Positions 59,201-64,000 of a stretch of 64,000 bases of DNA are shown here, in pieces. Made by a program: the position numbers and the translations under genes. The stretch covers positions 4,972,065-5,036,064 of the forward strand of contig NC_049979.1 in the NCBI RefSeq assembly GCF_000003815.2. Direction: 5' to 3'. This DNA comes from Branchiostoma floridae (taxonomy: Eukaryota > Chordata > Leptocardii > Amphioxiformes > Branchiostomatidae). How positions within the stretch are numbered: position 1 is the first letter of the stretch; every line of letters begins with the position of its first letter. The notes beneath the pieces were generated by a model. The model had not been told where the DNA came from, ran no database searches, and saw nothing but the letters and a program-made list of their open reading frames with translations.

Positions 59201-62015
59201 AGAAGGTTGTAATATATTGGGTAGTGTTTGTGTGTGTGTGTGTGCATGCGTGCATGCGTGCGTGCATGCGTGCGTGCGTGCGTGCGTGCGTAGAAGACCA
59301 AGATAACTGGAGAACATTTAGATGGATTGTATTGATATTTGGTAGGTACTGTAGGTAGGTAGGTCTTGTAATTTTATATATTTGTTGACTTTGAAAGATG
59401 ATATCACTAGATACTATTGGTAACTTATGGCTGCCTTTTGTTACGTAATGCTGTGAGTGGGAAACTTGCACAAGAATCGTGCATGGATTGATGTGTCGAT
59501 CTGCTTAATCCATGGGATAAGGAGTAGATTTCATTTTAGGATTTTGATTAAGGCATGGCATCATGTTGTAATGGACATTAAAATGATTGGATGTCAATGG
59601 CTTGAAGCTTCTTTGATTGTGGGTGATGAATGTGACATGCATGGCTTGTTATGCTGATGTTTAGGGCAAGAGCAAGGTCAATTGCTGGTGGTTACATGAA
59701 TAGTGTAAATGCATTTAAGTTCACAGGGATTTGATTTTGCGGAAGCGGGAAAAAGGACTTTTCGCGGTGGTTTTAAGTGCTGTAGTCTCTTACTGCCATA
59801 GAAAAATGTTTGCGATGGTTTTAAGTTTACAGTGAAGCGGCCACTGTGAAAACTGCATTTACAGTATATTTACAGTATATTTGCATGTTTTATGTTCTGA
59901 CTCAAGGTAACTGTAATGACATGCCACGTGTCACAAGCCACATGGGTACATGTTACAGGTACAGGGGCAGAGTTCTAGCCAGCATCCTCTGTCGGTCCTT
60001 TGATGATATTTTGCCGCTTGGGATGGCCAAATTCTTGCCCATTCCATCCTCTGTGAAGAATCAAAATCGCCATGTAACGATAATTTAGAAAAATAAATTT
60101 TGCCTCTATGTTGGTAATGATGCGTCCTCCAAACAAGTGTAGAGACCATGTGCAGGTATACATCTTTATGCAAATCAAGATGTGTTAAATGATGTATGAA
60201 GGTTTCAACATTATCATGATAGAATCAAAAGAAAGCATTGTGGCTACGTATTCTTTGCATCTTACTGAACAAAACACTTGTCCATTTATGTGCATCTAAG
60301 AATGTATGTGAAAGATATTTATTCTATAGCATATATTAAACTCTTAACACACATTCTAACTGTATCATTTATATTTCTGAATGTCTTTTATTTTTACTTC
60401 CAGGGAGGATAAATACAATTGAGAGCTATCTCACCCTGAATGCTGGGCCTGAGGTAAGGTTTTATACTTCCAAACTACATATTCACAGCAAAATATATTG
60501 ATTTTGTAAGAAAATGAAAAATTGTCCGTGCTATAGTGCAAGTTCACGTTTACCATCGGAAAGGACTTGAGAATTGTCTGTTGAACTGACAGACCATTAG
60601 CAGGGCTCGAAATACCACCTGCATATGCAGGTTAGTCCATGTACAGGGTTTTACCACCCATAAAGTATTTTTAAAAAAATTGCAATGGTTCCTGAACAAT
60701 TTTAGTATGATCCATACTTCCTAAATTCAGAGGGATGCAGGTAAAATTTGTTTAGTGCAGGTAATTTTCAATGCAAAAAAAAAAAGGTATGTCGAGCCCT
60801 GTGTGCAGCAGTCTGTGTTGAACTGACAGACCATTAGTCTCAGGGCTTGAAATCCTTTTTTTCTGCATACCTGCACAGGTGCAGGTAACATTGAAAATTA
60901 CCTGCACCAGACAAATTTCACCTGTACCACTTTGAATTTAGGAAGAATGGATCATACTAAAATTGTTCAGGAACCATTTTTTCTTTCTTCTATACTATTA
61001 AGGTGGTGACAGTCAATGCACCTATTAACAATACACATACACCAGGTCCTACTTTGGTATGCCTTGGCCAGGGATCAACTTCACAACCTACCGAATGCAA
61101 GGCAAACACTCTACCCACTCGGCCATTGCACCGGTGTGGCCCTCACCTTCACATCTAAACACATGCCGTAACTTCAGAAACACATTCTATTTTTCGCTGG
61201 CCTAGTAATAACAGCGTATATCTGGTGTGGGAAATGGTTCCTATGCAGAACCAATTCCAAAGTAGAATTGCTGTCATTTATCAGAGTGACGGGCCCTTAG
61301 GCTACAGGGGAGGTCATTTCTGATACCTCTGAGGTGTGTTATGCTTTGAATTGAGTAAAATTGAAAAATAATGTGGTTTGCTCCGTGCACTGATTTAAAT
61401 GTTTTCAATTATCAACATCCGTTTTAAAGTAACTGATCATGGTTACATGCAGCCTGTTTGTGGGTCCTGATGTTTGGTTATTATTTCCAAGCTAATTTTA
61501 AGCTACGATTAAGGATGAACCCCCTTTTTGAAATTTTTTCTTTATTGAAAAGTAACAACATTTGTACATACATTGTGATATGTACATGTACAGCTTCATG
61601 ATTACATTTCAACTACAGAAAATGACAGTGTTTTCCCATTGCCTTTACTATATAAAACCTACATATGCATAATAAGGTTTCACTTAATATCAAAGCACAC
61701 TGTGTACATACTATGGTTCTTCTGTGTGTGGAAATATATTTGGACAGAACATTTGTGTCTTACTGCTTTTATCATTGAATGTTTTTCTGGTTAACCATTT
61801 GACCAGCACCTATCTCCATACAGTATGATATTTATATACAGAAGCAAGGATGAACACTTTTGATTCTGAATGCTGTTTCAGGGAGCAGTGGGACATTACG
61901 CGACATGGCAGTCTGCCATCCACGGGTTGGCCAATGCCGAAGAGCTGAGAAACCTGCGCAAGGAAATGGGCACCAAGAAGCCTCTACCCAAGTCTGGACC
62001 CAAGCTGGAAAATAG
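50036..62015 (+). CDS. SCCPDH: Saccharopine dehydrogenase-like oxidoreductase, 5' part (6 exons, gene runs off the window)
   Basis: SCCPDH is a putative Rossmann-fold oxidoreductase related to saccharopine dehydrogenase; its substrate is not well established. Exons 50036-50216, 52521-52630, 53785-53865, 55611-55740, 60404-60453 and 61882-62015 join with consistent phases (1, 0, 0, 1, 0, 2) into 228 codons plus two bases, about half of the family's usual length of about 430. Landmarks are the nucleotide-binding G-A-S-G-F-T-G (residues 13-19), W-A-V-A-G-R, N-C-V-G-P-Y-R-F-F-G-E-P-V-V, D-I-S-G-E-P-Q and G-F-D-S-V-P-A-D-L-G. The ATG at 50036 has A at -3 and G at +4. The C-terminal half, including the membrane segment, must lie to the right; nothing matching it was seen in 62016-64000. 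Introns carry many MITEs. Confidence 0.93.
52113..52460 (+). mobile_element. TGCAGGT-rich MITE, copy 2, 5 bp duplication
   Basis: 348 bp from CAGGGCTTGAAATCC to GGTATTTCCAGCCCTG in SCCPDH intron 1. TTGTA directly flanks both ends (52108-52112 and 52461-52465). Multiple TGCAGGT/ACCTGCA words sit near both ends. CAGGG-type ends suggest hAT; a 5 bp rather than 8 bp duplication fits the hAT5 group. Confidence 0.85.
52521..52630 (+). CDS. SCCPDH: SCCPDH exon 2
   Basis: Acceptor TTTGCAG|G, donor CCT|GTAAGT. It encodes V-D-L-K-D-A-V to V-V-L-N-C-V-G-P. The exon lies between oppositely oriented copies of the TGCAGGT-rich MITE. Confidence 0.93.
52640..52790 (-). mobile_element. Possible LINE/SINE 3' end
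   Basis: On the minus strand it ends GGGCCGGTGAGTGCCTGAAA, then TAAAGAAAGAAAGAAAG, an AAAG-type tail typical of retroposed elements. The family was not identified. Confidence 0.35.
53070..53410 (-). mobile_element. TGCAGGT-rich MITE, copy 3 (inverted), 5 bp duplication
   Basis: 341 bp, CAGGGCTCGAAATACCACCT...AGTATTTCGAGCCCTG, in reverse orientation to 52113-52460. ATGTA flanks both ends (53065-53069 and 53411-53415), confirming a 5 bp duplication. Confidence 0.87.
53474..53577. mobile_element. TACTC-ended MITE, copy 4
   Basis: A 104 bp palindrome, TACTCTCCAAGCAGAGGTTG...CAACCTCTGCTTGGAGAGTA, with a GGAAAAGG inner stem. The flanks GTGGAGTTG (53465-53473) and GTGGAATTG (53578-53586) differ at one base. 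Confidence 0.9.
53785..53865 (+). CDS. SCCPDH: SCCPDH exon 3
   Basis: 27 codons after TTGTATACAG, ending CCGCAG|GTTGGT, phase 0 on both sides. It encodes Y-R-F-F-G-E-P-V-V-K-A-C and H-I-D-I-S-G-E-P-Q, the best-conserved block of the family. Confidence 0.94.
53866..55139 (+). other. SCCPDH intron 3, no feature recognised
   Basis: First 1.3 kb of intron 3 shows no exon or known repeat. Confidence 0.4.
55149..55245. mobile_element. TAGCCTGGATACC MITE, copy 3, perfect 9 bp duplication
   Basis: 97 bp, TAGCCTGGATACCAAACCCC...TTTCAAACCAGGCTA, with AGCCCGATCTCAA and its inverse. Flanked by TAGAAATGT at 55140-55148 and 55246-55254. Confidence 0.9.
55611..55740 (+). CDS. SCCPDH: SCCPDH exon 4
   Basis: Acceptor CATCTCCAG, donor CCCAG|GTAAGA, phase 0 to 1. 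It encodes F-L-E-T-M-Q-F-K-Y, then G-V-Y-I-V-Q-S-C-G-F-D-S-V-P-A-D-L-G, as in the family. Confidence 0.94.
55825..56165 (+). mobile_element. TGCAGGT-rich MITE, copy 4 (right tip lost)
   Basis: CAGGGCTCGAAATATTTTTT through repeated ACCTGCA words to GGTATTTCGAGC; the final CCTG is missing and no duplication is recognisable. Same orientation as copy 2. Confidence 0.75.
56166..57407 (+). other. SCCPDH intron 4, no feature recognised
   Basis: AT-rich intron sequence with no exon recognised. Confidence 0.4.
57408..57626. mobile_element. TAACGCTAG palindromic MITE, copy 5
   Basis: 219 bp from TAACGCTAGTTCTCCTTTAT to GGTGAACCAGCGTTA, in SCCPDH intron 4. It is the clearest copy of the family, with inner pair GGGTAACCTATATCCGTTGT / AACAACGGAAATAGGATACC. 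Confidence 0.85.
57627..59187 (+). other. SCCPDH intron 4 continued, no feature recognised
   Basis: No exon or repeat family recognised in this 1.5 kb. Confidence 0.35.
59188..59345 (+). repeat. CCTTCGCCAAG repeat with (TG)n/(CGTG)n core, copy 2
   Basis: TTACCTTCGCCAAGAAGGTT, a TG/CATGCG/CGTG microsatellite at 59227-59291, GTAGAAGACCAAGATAACTG, then GATGGATTGTATTGATATTT. Same layout as 35765-35890 on the other strand, so the microsatellite belongs to the repeat and did not arise independently. Confidence 0.75.
60404..60453 (+). CDS. SCCPDH: SCCPDH exon 5
   Basis: A 50 nt exon after TTTTTACTTCCAG, ending CCTGAG|GTAAGG. It encodes R-I-N-T-I-E-S-Y-L-T-L-N-A-G-P-E and keeps the frame between exons 4 and 6. 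Confidence 0.88.
60601..60801 (-). mobile_element. TGCAGGT-rich MITE, copy 5 (inverted, internally deleted)
   Basis: Begins CAGGGCTCGAAATACCACCT and ends TATGTCGAGCCCTG, with about 140 bp missing from the middle. A roughly 22 bp host sequence, TTGAACTGACAGACCATTAG and neighbours, occurs just before it and again just before the next copy at 60841. Confidence 0.75.
60841..61041 (+). mobile_element. TGCAGGT-rich MITE, copy 6 (3' half replaced)
   Basis: CAGGGCTTGAAATCC and the first 200 bp match copy 2, then the similarity stops where a tRNA-like SINE begins. Confidence 0.75.
61042..61142 (-). mobile_element. tRNA-like SINE fragment
   Basis: On the minus strand it reads GGTGCAATGGCCGAGTGGGT, with a perfect A box (TGGCCGAGTGG), then GAGTGTTTGCCTTGCATTCG in anticodon-arm position and a worn B box (AAGTTGATCCC). 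The stems are imperfect, so it is a SINE or tRNA relic and not a working tRNA. It truncates the MITE at 60841. Confidence 0.6.
61882..62015 (+). CDS. SCCPDH: SCCPDH exon 6 (last exon in window)
   Basis: Acceptor TGTTTCAG, donor AATAG|GTTTGT, leaving phase 2. It encodes A-T-W-Q-S-A-I-H-G-L, E-L-R-N-L-R-K and P-L-P-K-S-G-P-K-L-E-N-R, which aligns with the vertebrate T-W-K-S-A-I-Y-G block and G-P-K-L-K-R. Later exons are outside the window. Confidence 0.9.
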
Positions 62016-62047
62016 GTTTGTTGTCTTATCTAATAATGGTCAGACTT

Positions 62048-62233
62048 TAGTCTGTGTAACACAAATACGTAAATAGTTTCATCAGGTTGGTCGAAACGTT
62101 TATGGAAGAATTAAAGGAAGGTTCTGTAACGAAGAGGACTTGGTTCAATGTGTAACACAAGCTCTGCTGTCTGGGGCTGTAACTGGCCGGCAGATGTTGG
62201 GCAGGCTGCTATAAGCAAGATTCAATCAGGCTA
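62048..62233 (-). mobile_element. TAGTCTGTG-type MITE, perfect 9 bp duplication
   Basis: 186 bp, TAGTCTGTGTAACACAAATA...TTCAATCAGGCTA, flanked by GTCAGACTT at 62039-62047 and 62234-62242. It contains a second GTGTAACACAAGCTCTGCTG, so part of its end is repeated inside. Confidence 0.88.
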
Positions 62234-62347
62234 GTCAGACTTCATCTAAGATGAATACACAACTGTTATTTTTTGCTAATTGTTTCATCTCAAATGTAAG
62301 AAATGGTTGCTTGTTTGAGGCAATAAAGGTGTTACAACCTGCATTTA

Positions 62348-63791
62348 CAGTCAAACCTGGTCTACCGACCACCTGTGCATAACGACCCACTGTCCACTAC
62401 GACCGCCGAAAAGCGGTCCCTTGAATTTTCCCATAGACGTAAGCATTAAGATTTCTGTATATGACGACCACTGTCCAACGCGACCACGACCACCACTAAA
62501 GGCGACCGCACGTTACCTAAACACTGCCAAAACGACCACGGCATGTGATTTTGTCGCGCTACTTTAATGTTCACAGCGAAAAATGAGCGTAATTGCCACA
62601 AATTATTTACCGCTATGCCCCCTCCCATTATCATTACTTCTGGATCGGCACTTCACTCTACAAATTTTCGGTGGCTTCGTCATGCAGCGTGATGAGAATC
62701 TCAGCCTAAAATGCCATTATATCCAGGAGCAGACATGAAAGCGTTTAGTTTCACCGGGCTTTTCGAAGATAAACTAAAAAAAACGCATTTTCTTTAACCT
62801 CCTTGCTGTCACAATAAAACATCGTGACCCGCTGTTCTTCCCGAGAAAATTACGTATTTTTGCACAGCGCGGTTCAGAATCGCGGCGTCTGCAGGTCGGA
62901 AATACGCACCTCTGATTGGTTGAAACCACCAAAACAACAACAAGTGAATGCATATTGCCGGGGAATCCCCGTCAAATTCGCGCTCTGATTGGTTGGAGCG
63001 GTGCATCATGGGAACTTTGCTGCCAGCTCGACGCCATCTTGTTTCAAAGACTTACATTTTAAAACGCAAAAGAACGCTATTTTCCACGATTACGTTGCAC
63101 CATCCTAGTTAAAAATGCATAATCCAAAGAACTTTACGTGGGAACATGCGTTTATATGTGAATTTACGGTGTCTCTAGCGTAATTTTGGGTTTCGATGCA
63201 GCCGTAAAGTGTGCAGAGAGTTAGCGTGGGTTTGCAAAATATACCCCGAAAATAATGTCGCATTTTTCTCGTCACACAAAAACAAAACTCCCGCAAAGAA
63301 GAAGCCTGCAACATTTTCTGATCATAGCGATTACGTTTTGGGTAGAATGTTTGTGGATGTGCACGATGTGCCGGCGTGCAGCCGCGTAATACCTCAGTTA
63401 CAGAATATTTGTTGTCACATTAGGGCCGCAGTATGAGAAAAAAATTATGCCAGCCCCGGCACGGCACGCTGCAAAAAGCCAGACAAATTACCGTTTTTCT
63501 TTTTCAAATCATTCTTATAATATATCTATTATAAATATCATTACAACTAAAATACTTTTTAATACAAAGAATAACATAAGTATACGTAATTTTAGCATTA
63601 TATAACATCGTGTTATCTTGTAAATGATAAGAAAGACAAATGCGTTTCATGCATAAATTATCGATGTTCTGACTTGTCAGTTTCTTTTTTCTTTATTGCC
63701 GCCATGTTTTTTTTTCTGTATAAAGACCACCTATGTATGAAGACCACTTTTGCTGGGTCCCTTGAGTGGTCTTCTTATACAGGTTTGACTG
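62348..63791. mobile_element. CAGTCAAACC-ended TA element (pogo/Tigger-like), copy 2
   Basis: 1444 bp, CAGTCAAACCTGGTCTACCG...CTTATACAGGTTTGACTG with TA on each side (62346-62347 and 63792-63793) and many CGACCAC/GTGGTC words near the ends. The interior has two inverted CCAAT boxes (TGATTGGTTG near 62913 and 62986) and a CGCCATCTT near 63031, a promoter-like layout. Short frames at 63209-63436 (+) and 63009-62809 (-) do not resemble a CENP-B/DDE transposase. It lies in SCCPDH intron 6. Confidence 0.8.
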
Positions 63792-64000
63792 TATAGCAAT
63801 CCCAGTACAAGGAGAGTTAGATAGATTTGACAATAAGAGTGAACAGGAAATACTATATGAAGATGGAAATATAGTTATATCACCTTAGAATGGGTACAGC
63901 TACGCTGTTACTTGTAAGTTATGTACATGCAAATGGCCTCCTTTTCCTTGTCTGGTATTTCAAGGATATCTCTTCTTATCTGCTTGCTGGTGTTTGGAAA

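Noticed and set aside
59121-59471. Frames with Cys-Val or Ala-Arg-Thr-His runs
   Set aside because: They translate the TG/CGTG microsatellite.
61042-61142. Apparent tRNA-Ala-like gene on the minus strand
   Set aside because: Perfect A box but worn B box and mismatched anticodon stem; treated as a SINE relic.

Overview
The window is a stretch of an animal nuclear genome. It has spliced genes with GT-AG introns, CpG-rich 5' ends, many short non-autonomous DNA transposons, tRNA-derived SINE remnants, and two assembly gaps (35914-36514 and 40043-40142). The gene content and the MITE-rich intergenic DNA fit an invertebrate chordate, most likely an amphioxus (Branchiostoma). That is an inference; no species-diagnostic search was run.

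Three genes are supported. (1) On the minus strand, 3941-4352 is the first coding exon of a CCSAP (centriole, cilia and spindle-associated protein) homologue; the rest of that gene would lie to the left. (2) Head to head with it, on the plus strand, is a complete NOVA-type splicing regulator with three KH domains, coding exons 5259-5403, 6461-6610, 8451-8599 and 9670-10728. A second possible first coding exon (6242-6269) fits the same splice phase. (3) At the right edge, on the plus strand, are the first six coding exons (50036-62015) of a saccharopine-dehydrogenase-like oxidoreductase (SCCPDH) that continues past the window.

Between NOVA and SCCPDH there is about 39 kb in which no known gene was recognised. 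Roughly 12.2-17.2 kb is mostly single-copy sequence. The remainder is a dense patchwork of insertions, several of them nested. The main families are: (a) at least fourteen short elements from five or more families, most with TA(G/C)-type ends and most flanked by 8-9 bp direct repeats; (b) a roughly 345 bp element full of TGCAGGT motifs with 5 bp target duplications, mostly inside SCCPDH introns; (c) a roughly 215 bp palindromic element with TAACGCTAG ends; (d) two TA-flanked elements with CAGTCAAACC ends, pogo/Tigger-like; (e) a TTAA-flanked element; (f) a 1.2 kb element with TGTGACAGCG ends flanked by CCGG, sitting inside a family (a) element.

The observations most worth following are: the common 9 bp signature shared by several MITE families; the alternative NOVA first exon that would skip the basic N-terminal segment; YCAY (NOVA-binding) clusters just downstream of the NOVA stop codon; and SCCPDH exons bracketed by oppositely oriented copies of one transposon, an arrangement that can favour back-splicing.
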